A DNA stretch of 64,000 bases from NORP240 sp038134485 (GTDB lineage: Bacteria > Pseudomonadota > Gammaproteobacteria > Pseudomonadales > Pseudohongiellaceae): the NCBI GenBank assembly GCA_038134485.1, contig JAYPVG010000005.1:62001-126000 (forward strand), in the 5' to 3' direction. Under the pieces are notes generated by a model. It was not told the origin of the DNA. It did not search any database and saw only the letters and a program-made list of their open reading frames with translations. Each line of letters begins with the position of its first letter. The first letter of the stretch is position 1. The position numbers and the translations under genes were made by a program. Below are positions 35,722 to 45,309 of this stretch, in pieces.

Positions 35722-38046
35722 CTAGGGTTTCTTCCAGACCGTGATCTGGCTGACGATGTATTCGTACTTGCGGCGATGCTCGCGGATCATAAACGGATAG
35801 TCTTCTTCGTGCAGCAGCTCAAAGCCTTCCAGCATTGTTGCCAGTCGGCTGATGGTGTCTTCACTTGCCATTCCATCGAGAAACCTGCCTTCCGGCGTAT
35901 ACTGGGTTGACCAGGTGTTGGGAGACGCAATTACCAATATCCCGCCGCTGGCGAGCCAACGTTCGGATTGCACAAACTGACGCAGGCAAGCCTCCGGGTC
36001 AGACAGGCGGCATAGCAGGTTTGCCATCAGCACGGCATCGTATCTACCATCGGCCTCCAGCGGCAAATCGCTGGCAAGCGCACAGGCGTCTCCTTCAACA
36101 AAATGCACCCGTGATCGATCGATATCACCGGCCACCACAGCCACCAGCTCGCTAAAATAGCGCCCCGTTTCCAGCCGCCGGTAAGTCAGTTTGCCATGCT
36201 CCTTCAGGTGTCTGGCGGATCCGACAAATGAAGCGCTGTAATCCAGCCCGATCACTTCGCTGAAATTACGGGCGAGTTCGAACGACGCACGCCCCACCGC
36301 ACAGCCCAGATCGAGGGCCCTGTTATGTCCCGTTGTGTAGCGATTCATGAGGTCTGCGGTATAGACCACAAAATCACCCGAATCCGGATGGCCAACCCGC
36401 TCACGGATACCGGAATCGGACTGCTCCAGCGCCGTTCCGTAGTGAAACAACAAATATTGGTCTACCAGTTGGGAAGTTTCATACTTGTTGCTGGACTCGG
36501 CCGGATCCTGGCTACTCTGCGCCAACCTGAAGCCTGCGTGCTGAAAGAAATGCGGTCGAAAATGAAAGCGCGCCCATATGCTGGCCTCGTCGCCGGTACT
36601 GATGAAGGAACCACCCATGATCATTTGATGCTCGCCATCGAAACAGGGCGTACTGAAATCAGTGTAGTAAGGGTGAATCGAAAACTCTGTCAGGGGGTGA
36701 AAGGGGTCCTCGGACCATTGCCAGACATTGCCCATCGCATCCTGAATGCCCAGGCTGTTTTCAGCCATGCCATTGACAGGACTTTCGGCGCCAAACTGCA
36801 GGTTGAGATTAAATCCTTTATGCCCCTGCCTGGTCATCACCGGATCCAGCTGTAACAGCTGATCGTTGCCCGGGCTCCAGTCGATTGCCTTGCGCATTGC
36901 CGGCTCTCGCAGCGCCAGGTGTTCTGCCTCCGTGGCCAGCCGAAACGGTCGCTCAACGCCCTTCTGTTCTGACAGCCACGAGCAATAAGCCCGCGCCTCA
37001 AAATAGTTGACTATCGCCGGCCAGTCCCACTGCATCTCGATAACGGTGAACGTGGTGCGTAATCTGTACCGATGAGAACCGGCGGGTCCATCCTGAATCC
37101 AGAAGGTCGGCCATTTGACATTTCTGAACTGACGCCAGCTCCAGCCGGATTCGCTCCAGTATTTTCTGGTTTCATAACCACCGGATGCCACAAACTGAAA
37201 AAATTCACCATTGCTGACCAGATACTTGCTAGCCTTGAAAGAGGATACCTGGCGCTTGTCACCTCCGTACTCGTTGTCCCAACCAAAGGTCGGCCACTGT
37301 CGCGGTTTGCCCAGCTCAACCGTGGTTGGCTTGATCTCAACCATTGGATTTTCGGCCGGGTAATCCTTGCCAGCTTCGGGCGCCAGGCTGCTGCCCGTTT
37401 TTTGACAGAAGAACTCGGGCCACCCTTTTGGAGTAGTCACAAACTCGCTGGGTAGCTCCCGAATAAGCACGCTGGACGTTTCCAGGTGGATGCGCTCGTG
37501 CTCAAATGCCATCACCAGAGCCCAGGCCCGATTGTCCATACTAATGGGATCATCGAAACAGGGGTGGGTTTTGATGAGGTTTTCTACCAGTCGATAGACT
37601 GTATTTCTATACGCGATGACCTCGTCCAGGTCGGGCCATACGTCCTGATCACCCTCATGCAAATCGTCCCAGGTCATCTCGTCGACACCGGTTTCGAACA
37701 ACAGCTCAAATTCCTGATTGACCGGCTCCGCGAGCAGGCCGCTCACCAGCAGTTTGTTCACATAAAAACAAACCGGATGGGCGTAATAAAAAACCAGCGG
37801 GTGACGGGTTCTGTGATAGGGACGCTGATAGAACGCTTCTTTGCTGGTCAGCGACGAAAATAGCAGCTCGGTCAGTGACCAGGTGTTGCGGAAATACTTT
37901 AACAGGCCTTTTCGACCTGCGTTGAGATTCACCAGGGGCAGTGAGTGCAGGGAGTCTTCGAAATGTTTAACATGGGTCAGCCGATCATCCTGCCGATAGG
38001 AATAGCCCGTGTCGGGGGCTGGTGCGTTGGTATCAGGTAACTGCAT
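35722..38046 (-). CDS. ovoA: ovothiol biosynthesis enzyme OvoA (5-histidylcysteine sulfoxide synthase + N-methyltransferase)
   Basis: 774 residues, the full bifunctional length. Residues to about 460 hold a DinB-like domain with the iron-binding motif H183-x3-H187-x-E189 (HERIHLE) and a formylglycine-generating-enzyme-like domain ending with GGSFISTGDEASIWARFHFR. It joins cysteine to carbon 5 of histidine as the sulfoxide. From about 580 a SAM methyltransferase domain follows (LDLGCAVGRASFEL), which methylates mercaptohistidine to ovothiol. The separate lyase OvoB, a PLP enzyme, would also be needed; the neighbouring divergent aminotransferase is YbdL-like and not obviously OvoB. Confidence 0.93.
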   Translation of the reverse strand: MQLPDTNAPAPDTGYSYRQDDRLTHVKHFEDSLHSLPLVNLNAGRKGLLKYFRNTWSLTELLFSSLTSKEAFYQRPYHRTRHPLVFYYAHPVCFYVNKLLVSGLLAEPVNQEFELLFETGVDEMTWDDLHEGDQDVWPDLDEVIAYRNTVYRLVENLIKTHPCFDDPISMDNRAWALVMAFEHERIHLETSSVLIRELPSEFVTTPKGWPEFFCQKTGSSLAPEAGKDYPAENPMVEIKPTTVELGKPRQWPTFGWDNEYGGDKRQVSSFKASKYLVSNGEFFQFVASGGYETRKYWSESGWSWRQFRNVKWPTFWIQDGPAGSHRYRLRTTFTVIEMQWDWPAIVNYFEARAYCSWLSEQKGVERPFRLATEAEHLALREPAMRKAIDWSPGNDQLLQLDPVMTRQGHKGFNLNLQFGAESPVNGMAENSLGIQDAMGNVWQWSEDPFHPLTEFSIHPYYTDFSTPCFDGEHQMIMGGSFISTGDEASIWARFHFRPHFFQHAGFRLAQSSQDPAESSNKYETSQLVDQYLLFHYGTALEQSDSGIRERVGHPDSGDFVVYTADLMNRYTTGHNRALDLGCAVGRASFELARNFSEVIGLDYSASFVGSARHLKEHGKLTYRRLETGRYFSELVAVVAGDIDRSRVHFVEGDACALASDLPLEADGRYDAVLMANLLCRLSDPEACLRQFVQSERWLASGGILVIASPNTWSTQYTPEGRFLDGMASEDTISRLATMLEGFELLHEEDYPFMIREHRRKYEYIVSQITVWKKP

Positions 38047-38196
38047 TATTGGGGCCTGTAATCGTTGCGCAGCCCAACTTTTCCAAGCTGTGCGCAGTAA
38101 ATGGATGACGGGGAATACAAAATTTTATGCAGCCACGCGGTTAATGTAAACTACGGCTGCTGGGACCACCTCCTGTTCGGTAATTGAGACGCCGTT

Positions 38197-39336
38197 TTGC
38201 AAAGCAAGCTACCCGCCGTTGGAACAACCATCTTCACCGTCATGTCCAAGATGGCTCAGGACCACGGCGCTATCAATTTGTCCCAAGGATATCCTGACTT
38301 TGATTGCCCTGCTCGATTACGGGAGCTGGTAGCCAAACATCTCAACGGTGGTAAGAATCAATATCCTCCCATGGCCGGAATTCCCGAGCTGCGGCAGCAG
38401 ATTGCCCTTAAGGTGGAAAGTTTATACGCGTATAAGGCAGACCCAGAGCACGAAATTACGGTTACCTCCGGCGCTACCGAAGCGCTGTTCGATGCGGTGC
38501 AGGCCTGCGTCCGCAAGGACGAGGAGGTGATCGTTTTCGATCCTGCCTACGATTCCTATGTGCCAGCAATCGAACTGGCGGGTGGGCGCGCCGTGCACTT
38601 GCCGCTGACCCTGCCAGACTACAACATTGACTGGAACCAGGTGGAACGTGCCATCACCAATCGAACCAGGATGATAATTATCAACTCCCCTCATAATCCC
38701 TGCGGGGCTATCCTGGACCCGAGCGATCTGGACAATCTGGCGACCCTGATTCGAGACCGCGACATCATCGTTCTGTCGGACGAGGTTTATGAGCACATGG
38801 TTTTCGACGGGCACACACATCGCAGCGTACTCGGGCATCCCGAGCTGCGCAGTCGAAGCATGGCAGTGTTCTCCTTCGGCAAAACCTATCATGCTACCGG
38901 CTGGAAAATCGCCTATTGCGTGGCACCAGCGGAGCTAACGACCGAGTTTCGAAAAGTTCACCAATTTGTGACATTTACGACATCAAGCTTTGTTCAGTAC
39001 GGTCTTGCGGACTTCATGAATGAATGCCCTGAACATGCCATCGAATTGCCGATCTTCTACCAGCAGAAGCGTGATCTGTTCTGCAAGTTGCTGGAGGATT
39101 CCCGCTTTCGAATACAACCTTCTCGAGGGACCTACTTTCAGCTGGCCGATTACGCCGCCATCAGCGACGCACCTGATATGGAATTTGTTAACTGGCTGAC
39201 CCGGAAAAAGGGTGTTGCAGCAATTCCGCTCACACCTTTTTACCAGCAGCCCCCCGATACACGAATCATCCGCTTCTGTTTCTGCAAAGACGATTCAACT
39301 CTGGAGCAAGCGGCGGCAATTCTGTGCGACATCTAA
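38197..39336 (+). CDS. ybdL: YbdL-like methionine/kynurenine aminotransferase (PLP class I)
   Basis: 379 residues. The start is a TTG at 38197: there is an in-frame stop at 38185 and no ATG before residue 16, and the first residues (QSKLPAVGTTIFT) match those of E. coli YbdL after its short head. The PLP lysine is in SFGKTYHATGWK; other landmarks are INLSQGYPDFD, SPHNPCGAIL and the C-terminal arginine in IIRFCF. It moves the amino group of methionine and aromatic residues to 2-oxo acids. Its weak ribosome-binding site and TTG suggest modest expression. queG follows 4 bases later. Confidence 0.9.
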   Translation: MQSKLPAVGTTIFTVMSKMAQDHGAINLSQGYPDFDCPARLRELVAKHLNGGKNQYPPMAGIPELRQQIALKVESLYAYKADPEHEITVTSGATEALFDAVQACVRKDEEVIVFDPAYDSYVPAIELAGGRAVHLPLTLPDYNIDWNQVERAITNRTRMIIINSPHNPCGAILDPSDLDNLATLIRDRDIIVLSDEVYEHMVFDGHTHRSVLGHPELRSRSMAVFSFGKTYHATGWKIAYCVAPAELTTEFRKVHQFVTFTTSSFVQYGLADFMNECPEHAIELPIFYQQKRDLFCKLLEDSRFRIQPSRGTYFQLADYAAISDAPDMEFVNWLTRKKGVAAIPLTPFYQQPPDTRIIRFCFCKDDSTLEQAAAILCDI

Positions 39337-39340
39337 CGCG

Positions 39341-40420
39341 ATGAATCAGGTAAATCCAGCTGCCCTGTCCAAACTGAATCTCACCGAGTTAACGACAAAT
39401 ATCCGAACCTGGGGCAAGGAGCTGGGCTTTCAACAAGTTGGCTTTAGCGACATCAACCTGGAGAAATATCGACCATACCTGGAGCATTGGCTGGCAAAAA
39501 ATTTTCATGGTGAAATGGGCTACATGGCTCGCCATCAGGAACTGCGCTGTCGCCCGGATAAACTTGTACCCGGCACACTCACCGCTATCTGCGTACGAAT
39601 GGATTATGCAACAAGCACGAACAATTCCTTCGATCCTCTGAACGAAAGCAACAAGGCTTACGTTGCCCGCTACGCTCGGGGGCGTGACTACCACAAACTG
39701 ATGCGCAAACGCCTGCAGAAATTCGCACAGCGAATCGAGGCGGCTGTAGGTAAATTCGGCTACCGGGCATTCGTCGACAGCGCGCCGGTGCTCGAGCGGG
39801 CTCTGGCTGAGAAAGCCGGGCTGGGCTGGATTGGAAAAAATACCATGCTAATCAACAAACAGGCAGGCTCATGGTTTTTTCTCGGCGAACTGTTTACCGA
39901 TCTGCCTATTCCTGCAGACCAACAGGATGGCGAACACTGCGGCAGTTGCACTGCCTGTCTCACGATCTGTCCAACCAATGCCTTTGTCACAGCCCACCAG
40001 CTCGACGCGCGTCGCTGCATATCATATTTAACTATTGAGTCAAAAAAAGCCATTCCGCTGGAGCTCAGACCATTAATGGGTAACCGGGTATTCGGGTGCG
40101 ATGATTGCCAGCTTGTCTGCCCCTGGAACAAATTCACTTCGGTGACCACGGAACAGGACTTTGCGCCGCGCCATGGACTCAACGACAGCGAGTTGTTAGC
40201 CCTGTTCTGTTGGAGTGAGGAGCAATTCCTGTCACGGACACGGGGATCGGCTATTGCAAGGGCAGGTTATGAAGGCTGGCTCCGCAACCTCGCGGTGGCG
40301 CTGGGCAATGCGGAACCGAGTCCGGAAATTACTGCGGCGCTGAAGCAGCGGCGCTCCTATCCATCAGAGCTGGTGCGTGAACACGTCGAATGGGCTCTGC
40401 AGCGACATCAGTCAAGCTGA
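39341..40420 (+). CDS. queG: epoxyqueuosine reductase QueG
   Basis: 359 residues from the ATG at 39341; the open frame begins 43 codons earlier inside ybdL. QueG is a cobalamin- and iron-sulfur-dependent enzyme performing the last step of queuosine formation in tRNA. The ferredoxin-like clusters are CGSCTACLTICP and CDDCQLVCPW; the cobalamin domain opens with LGFQQVGFSDINLE. The 3' end overlaps the convergent orn gene by 13 bases. Confidence 0.95.
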   Translation: MNQVNPAALSKLNLTELTTNIRTWGKELGFQQVGFSDINLEKYRPYLEHWLAKNFHGEMGYMARHQELRCRPDKLVPGTLTAICVRMDYATSTNNSFDPLNESNKAYVARYARGRDYHKLMRKRLQKFAQRIEAAVGKFGYRAFVDSAPVLERALAEKAGLGWIGKNTMLINKQAGSWFFLGELFTDLPIPADQQDGEHCGSCTACLTICPTNAFVTAHQLDARRCISYLTIESKKAIPLELRPLMGNRVFGCDDCQLVCPWNKFTSVTTEQDFAPRHGLNDSELLALFCWSEEQFLSRTRGSAIARAGYEGWLRNLAVALGNAEPSPEITAALKQRRSYPSELVREHVEWALQRHQSS

Positions 40421-40953
40421 AAGAAGTGCTGCCTGTAGTACGCGAGTTCCTCGATGGAGTCTTTGATATCGTCGAGAGCGATGTGTTTGCTCTGCTTGTT
40501 CAGACCAGTCAGTATCTCGGGTTTCCAGCGGCGTGCGATTTCCTTGACGCTGCTGACATCCAGATTGCGATAGTGGAAAAACCGCTCCAGCTCCGGCATG
40601 AAACGCGCAAGAAAGCGGCGATCCTGGCAGATACTGTTGCCACACATGGGCGAGGTTCTCTCTTCCACCCAGCTGTGCAGAAATTCCAGGGTACGTCGCT
40701 GCGCTTCCGCCTCGTCAACATTGCTTTGCCTGACTCGCTCGATCAGGCCTGACTGACCATGATATTTCTGGTTCCAATCGTCCATCGCCGCCAGCACGTC
40801 ATCAGACTGTTTGATTGCCAGAACCGGTCCCTCGGCCAGAACATTCAGGTTAAGATCGGTCACCAGTGTGGCTATCTCGATGACGTAATCCTGCTCCGGC
40901 AGCAAGCCGGTCATTTCCAGATCAATCCAGACCAGGTTCAATGTTTTGTCCAT
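40408..40953 (-). CDS. orn: oligoribonuclease
   Basis: 181 residues, normal for Orn. A DEDDh 3'-5' exonuclease: Asp11 and Glu13 in WIDLEMTGL, a third acidic residue in the LVTDLNLNV and following region, and the HIALDDIKDSIEEL segment with the histidine and last aspartate. It degrades 2- to 5-base RNA and linear pGpG, so it also ends cyclic-di-GMP signals. Divergent from rsgA, as in Pseudomonas. Confidence 0.96.
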   Translation of the reverse strand: MDKTLNLVWIDLEMTGLLPEQDYVIEIATLVTDLNLNVLAEGPVLAIKQSDDVLAAMDDWNQKYHGQSGLIERVRQSNVDEAEAQRRTLEFLHSWVEERTSPMCGNSICQDRRFLARFMPELERFFHYRNLDVSSVKEIARRWKPEILTGLNKQSKHIALDDIKDSIEELAYYRQHFFQLD

Positions 40954-41108
40954 GACTTACCAGTAATTTAGATTTTGCAACGGCTACGGATTCTAGCAAA
41001 GCCCACCCGGGGTGAGTATGCCATAATAGCCGCGCGACTATCACCAGATGACAGTGTTAAACGGCATGGCTTCCGGACCGCCTCCGCCGGGATCCGATTT
41101 TATTAGCG

Positions 41109-42110
41109 ATGAGCAAAAGACGACTGAGCGAGCAACAGAAGAATCGTATTCGAGAGCGCCAGAAGGTGCAGCTTGAGGAACGTCCGGAAACATCACAAGG
41201 GAAACTCGAGCAATCTCTGGAAAGCTGCCAGACGGGCCTTGTCACCTGCCATTTTGGACAGCAGCTCGAGATAGAGGCGCTTCAAGGATCCCGGCAGGGT
41301 GAGGTCTTTCGCTGTTTCCAGCGCAGTAACCTGCCACCCCTGGTTTGTGGCGATCGAGTCATTTTTTCCGTGGGCGACCAGGATACCGGCGTGGTAATAA
41401 GCCAGGAGGATCGCCACAGCGTTTTTTCCCGCCCCAGTCCCCGGGGCGAGCTCAAGCCTGTTGCGGCCAATATCGACCTGGTGCTGGTGGTTCTGGCACC
41501 CAGACCCCTTCCGTTCCTCAACTTGCTGGATCGATACCTGGTCGCGGCAGCAAACCTGCAGTTGACTCCAGTTATCCTGGTGAATAAATCCGACTTGCTG
41601 GACGGGACACCGGATCCGGTCATTGACACTGTTCGGGCACTGTACCCCCAACTGGGTTATGCCGTGCAGACAGTTTCGGCTCGCAGGGGAAGCGGGTTAC
41701 ACGAATTGATGACGACACTGGCTGGTAAAACTGCCGCGATTGTCGGACAGTCTGGCGTCGGCAAATCGTCGCTGGTCAATGCACTAAGCCCGGGATTGCA
41801 GGCAGAAGTCGGTAACCTGTCGGAAGCGTCCGACAAAGGCACCCATACCACCACAGCAGCTCGGCTTTTTCACCTGGACGGATTCGACCTTATCGATTCC
41901 CCGGGCATCCGTGAGTTTCACCTGTGGCACATCAGTCCACAGCAGTTACTGGACGGCTTCGTGGAATTCCACCCCTATCTGGGGCTCTGCAAATTTCGTG
42001 ATTGTGGCCACCGCAGTGAGCCCGGATGTGCACTGCTGGCGGCAGTGGAGAGAGGCGAGCTCTCTGCCGCCAGGCTGCAAAGCTACTTCCGTATCCTGGC
42101 AGATCTCTGA
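41109..42110 (+). CDS. rsgA: ribosome small-subunit biogenesis GTPase RsgA
   Basis: 333 residues. The order of GTPase motifs is circularly permuted, as typical of this family: NKSD (G4) comes first, then GQSGVGKSSL (G1) and DSPGIREF (G3). A basic N-terminal tail (SKRRLSEQQKNRIRERQK) and OB-fold precede them; a zinc finger follows (CKFRDCGHRSEPGC). It checks late maturation of the 30S subunit. A CATAAT with the GCCGCGCG discriminator lies at 41022-41027, a possible -10. Confidence 0.95.
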   Translation: MSKRRLSEQQKNRIRERQKVQLEERPETSQGKLEQSLESCQTGLVTCHFGQQLEIEALQGSRQGEVFRCFQRSNLPPLVCGDRVIFSVGDQDTGVVISQEDRHSVFSRPSPRGELKPVAANIDLVLVVLAPRPLPFLNLLDRYLVAAANLQLTPVILVNKSDLLDGTPDPVIDTVRALYPQLGYAVQTVSARRGSGLHELMTTLAGKTAAIVGQSGVGKSSLVNALSPGLQAEVGNLSEASDKGTHTTTAARLFHLDGFDLIDSPGIREFHLWHISPQQLLDGFVEFHPYLGLCKFRDCGHRSEPGCALLAAVERGELSAARLQSYFRILADL

Positions 42111-42180
42111 CCCGGACGGAGGAAGCGGCAAGAAGCGGGATTGATTTCACTGGCACAAGGAACACGGTAGACTGGGCACC

Positions 42181-42996
42181 ATGTCACTGGATCAATTGCC
42201 TCTTATTATTGAACCGGCACAGCTGGAGAAAATTCTGGGTCATTCAGACCTGCTCGTCATCGATCTCTGTCAGCCGGGTGTCTATCAACTGCTGCACGTG
42301 CCGGGTGCGATTCACGTTAATCCCGCGGAACTGGTCTCTGGTCTACCGCCTGCTACCGGAAAACTTCCCGATCTGGAAAAGCTGGCGGCGCTCCTTTCCC
42401 GCATTGGTTTTAACCGCGATTGTTTTGTGGTCGCCTATGATGATGAAGGCGGTGGCTGGGCAGGCAGATTCCTGTGGACTCTGGACATAATCGGTCACTC
42501 GCGATATGCCTATCTCAACGGCGGCATCCATGCGTGGCGTAATGAAGGCCACCCCCTGCAAACGGAGATCACCGAGCCACGGGCGGTAACTTTCGAACCA
42601 GAAATCGACCGCAGTGCAGCAGTGAGTTTGGAGGAAGTGCTGCAGCAGATTGATGATGAAAATTCAGTGGTCTGGGATGCGCGTTCCGCCGAGGAATATC
42701 ACGGCGTCCGATACGGAGCACTGCGGAACGGACACATTCCGGGCGCCGTTAACCTGGACTGGCTGGAGATTCTGGACCGTAACAATAATCTGCGACTTAA
42801 ACCTCTCGAACAGATAAGGGAGAAACTTGCGAGTCTTGGTATCACCGAGGACAAATCGGTAATTACCCATTGCCAAACACACCACCGCTCGGGTCTTACC
42901 TATCTGGTCGGCAAAGCGCTCGGGTTTAATATCAGGGCTTATGACGGTTCCTGGGCAGAGTGGGGTAACCACCCCGACACGCCAGTAGAAAATTGA
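42181..42996 (+). CDS. rhdA: thiosulfate sulfurtransferase (rhodanese, RhdA type)
   Basis: 271 residues in two rhodanese domains. The catalytic cysteine is Cys231 in HCQTHHRSG, the same loop as Azotobacter RhdA (Cys230). The N-terminal domain lacks the cysteine, as usual (its loop is around YDDEGGGWAGR). It takes a sulfur atom from thiosulfate to form a persulfide. It lies between rsgA (70-base gap) and psd, as in Pseudomonas, where this order is rsgA, motors, rhdA, psd; the mot genes are absent here. Confidence 0.92.
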   Translation: MSLDQLPLIIEPAQLEKILGHSDLLVIDLCQPGVYQLLHVPGAIHVNPAELVSGLPPATGKLPDLEKLAALLSRIGFNRDCFVVAYDDEGGGWAGRFLWTLDIIGHSRYAYLNGGIHAWRNEGHPLQTEITEPRAVTFEPEIDRSAAVSLEEVLQQIDDENSVVWDARSAEEYHGVRYGALRNGHIPGAVNLDWLEILDRNNNLRLKPLEQIREKLASLGITEDKSVITHCQTHHRSGLTYLVGKALGFNIRAYDGSWAEWGNHPDTPVEN

Positions 42997-43077
42997 TCTG
43001 CACCGAGAGTATGAATCTTTGCAATTCAGTGGCAATTCGTTACAACATAAACACAATCTAAGAAAGAGCGCAGATCA

Positions 43078-43953
43078 ATGGGTCGCCTATTCGTAATTCT
43101 GCAATACCTGCTGCCGCAGCATGGCCTGTCGCGCTTGGTGGCTTTATTTGCCAACAGCCGCTGGTCGCTGATCAAGAATCCATTCATCCACTTGTTCATG
43201 CGGCGGTTCAGGGTAGACCTCAGCGAGGCGGTAACTACCGATTATCGTCAGTTTGAAAACTTCAACGCATTCTTCACCCGCGCGCTGGTTGACGGGGCGC
43301 GGCCGCTGCAGGGTAACGAGCAGACTATTGTAAGCCCCGCAGACGGTGCTATCAGCCAGCTTGGCACGCTTCGTGATGACTTGTTATTGCAGGCTAAAGG
43401 CATCAGCTATTCCTGCGTGGATCTGCTTGGCGGCCTCGCCCATGATGCCGAGAAATTCCGCAATGGCACTTTTATTACCATCTATCTGTCGCCCCGCGAC
43501 TATCACCGGGTTCACATGCCTGTTTGGGGAACCCTGCGCGCCAGCATGTACGTGCCGGGTCGTCTTTTTTCCGTCAATCAGCGCACAACTGAAAGAGTAA
43601 GCGGGCTGTTCACCCGCAATGAAAGACTGGTCTGCCTGTTTGATACGCCGGCGGGGCCAATGGCGCTTATTATGGTGGGCGCAATGATTGTCGCCGGGAT
43701 CGAAACGGTCTGGGGGGGTCAGGTCTGTCCCAATCAACACGGCCAGCTGCATACTGACTTCAGCGGGCATTTGCCGCCTATAGCTTTGGAAAAGGGTGCA
43801 GAGATGGGGCGTTTCAAACTGGGCTCAACGGTTATCCTGCTGTTTGGACCCGATGCGATAGCGCTGGAAGAGAATATTCAACCCGACAACAAGATTAAGC
43901 TGGGCGAGGCGCTTGCCGCTCCGGCAACCAGGAACAGCCATGGATCAGAATGA
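43078..43953 (+). CDS. psd: phosphatidylserine decarboxylase proenzyme
   Basis: 291 residues. The LGST cleavage site lies at residues 248-251 (FKLGSTVILL); self-cleavage before Ser250 gives a beta chain of about 249 residues and a small alpha chain carrying the pyruvoyl group. The conserved FFTRALVDGARP, SPADGAI and YLSPRDYHRVHMP are all visible. It makes phosphatidylethanolamine at the inner membrane. Its last 14 bases overlap rpiA, so translation of the two is likely coupled. Confidence 0.96.
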   Translation: MGRLFVILQYLLPQHGLSRLVALFANSRWSLIKNPFIHLFMRRFRVDLSEAVTTDYRQFENFNAFFTRALVDGARPLQGNEQTIVSPADGAISQLGTLRDDLLLQAKGISYSCVDLLGGLAHDAEKFRNGTFITIYLSPRDYHRVHMPVWGTLRASMYVPGRLFSVNQRTTERVSGLFTRNERLVCLFDTPAGPMALIMVGAMIVAGIETVWGGQVCPNQHGQLHTDFSGHLPPIALEKGAEMGRFKLGSTVILLFGPDAIALEENIQPDNKIKLGEALAAPATRNSHGSE

Positions 43954-44614
43954 GCTCAAGCAACAGGTGGCCCGGGCCGCCCTTTCGTACATTGAACCAC
44001 TGCTAGACGACGATTCGATCATTGGCGTGGGTACCGGATCAACCACCAATTATTTTATTGAGGAACTGGGCAATATCAGGGGCAAAATTTACGGCACCGT
44101 TTCCAGTTCTGACGCCTCCACGGCCCGACTCAAGGAACTGGGCATTCCGGTATTCGACCTCAACAGCGTCGACGAAGTAAGCTTTTACGTAGACGGTGCC
44201 GACGAAGCGAATAAGTATCTGCAGTTGATCAAAGGCGGCGGCGCCGCATTGACCCGCGAAAAAATAGTCGCCGCGGTTGCCCGAGAATTCATCTGCATCG
44301 TTGATGAATCAAAGATGGTCGACGTGCTGGGCAAGTTCCCCTTGCCCGTCGAGGTTATCCCCATGGCCCGTAGCCATGTTGCCCGACAAATAGTCAGGCT
44401 GGGAGGCGACCCGGTCTACCGGGAAGGATGCGTGACCGACAACGGCAATCACATTCTTGATGTCTACAACCTGTCAATCGTCGACCCGCGGAACCTGGAG
44501 GATCAACTAAATAAGGTTACGGGAGTGGTCACGAACGGATTGTTCGCGACAAGGCCCGCAGACCGATTGCTGGTCGCGAGTGTTGACGGTGTCAAGTCAC
44601 TGACAGCGGAATGA
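43940..44614 (+). CDS. rpiA: ribose-5-phosphate isomerase A
   Basis: 224 residues from the ATG at 43940, which overlaps the end of psd; the longer frame to 43913 adds a head not seen in the family. Motifs: GVGTGSTTNYFIEEL near residue 30, DGADEAN with the active-site aspartates, and KGGGAALTREK. It interconverts ribulose-5-phosphate and ribose-5-phosphate, feeding the transketolase coded later in the window. No U-rich terminator was seen behind it. Confidence 0.96.
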   Translation: MDQNELKQQVARAALSYIEPLLDDDSIIGVGTGSTTNYFIEELGNIRGKIYGTVSSSDASTARLKELGIPVFDLNSVDEVSFYVDGADEANKYLQLIKGGGAALTREKIVAAVAREFICIVDESKMVDVLGKFPLPVEVIPMARSHVARQIVRLGGDPVYREGCVTDNGNHILDVYNLSIVDPRNLEDQLNKVTGVVTNGLFATRPADRLLVASVDGVKSLTAE

Positions 44615-44811
44615 ATTGCTCGGTCGCAGCGATCAGAAGTCGAGGATCTACTCTGTGGGTAATTTTCAGGCAATAAGAATCCCGAGAGCCGTCAGAGCAG
44701 AGATTTTGCTCCCGATCAATCGCCAACGTGACTGGAGATTGCCCGATCGGGACTCCGATTCATACCGGGTGGTATATAAGACGAACTCGAATATCGCAGG
44801 TCATGCGTGAA

Positions 44812-44837
44812 TGAATACCGGGCACGCCCGGTATTCA
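44812..44837. repeat. strong hairpin between rpiA and the cold-shock gene
   Basis: Arms GAATACCGGGC (44813-44823) and GCCCGGTATTC (44826-44836) are perfectly complementary over 11 bp plus an outer T-A pair. It lies 15 bases after the cold-shock stop codon. The run of T residues is on the wrong (5') side for that transcript, so it is better called an RNA-end hairpin than a classical terminator. Confidence 0.6.
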
Positions 44838-44851
44838 AAAACTGCAACTTT

Positions 44852-45061
44852 CTATAGAGGAGTAACGTTTTCCGCCTGGGGACCTTTCTGGCCTTGTGTC
44901 ACTTCCATGGTTACTTTTTGGCCTTCCCTGAGAGTCTTCCTACCTGCACCGTTGATGGCACTGAAGTGAACGAACACATCCTTGCCTTCCTGTTGCTCAA
45001 TGAACCCGAAACCTTTCTCGTCATTGAACCACTTGACGGTACCTTCTACTAAATCTGACAT
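44852..45061 (-). CDS. cold-shock domain protein (CspA family)
   Basis: 69 residues from the ATG at 45061; the frame is open upstream but the extra part is not cold-shock-like. RNA-binding motifs RNP1 (KGFGFI) and RNP2 (VFVHF) are present, with the typical opening GTVKWFNDEKGFGFI. Such proteins melt RNA structure. About 250 bases lie before it, including a GATTCCA/TGGAATC hairpin at 45116-45132, which would form part of a long leader; whether it responds to cold cannot be told. Confidence 0.94.
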   Translation of the reverse strand: MSDLVEGTVKWFNDEKGFGFIEQQEGKDVFVHFSAINGAGRKTLREGQKVTMEVTQGQKGPQAENVTPL

Positions 45062-45309
45062 ATCTTTCTCTTTTATTACCCGTGTTACTGGCCTGCTACC
45101 AGAGCTTGTGGCCATGATTCCAGGATGGAATCACCGTGGAGTGTACTCTCAACAAGGGGCAGATGGAACTTAATTTTACTACGGACGACACAAATGTCCG
45201 ATCAAATGCCGGTATTCCGTGACGAACTTGATCCCGTTTCGCGACAATTCATGATCGCCAGCACGGCAGGAAAGCGTTAATGGAGCAGAAATTAATGAAA
45301 TAGAAGTGC

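Noticed and set aside
45062..45309. Classic cold-shock box in the leader of the cold-shock gene
   Set aside because: The leader is long and has a small hairpin, but no match to the enteric cold box could be identified.
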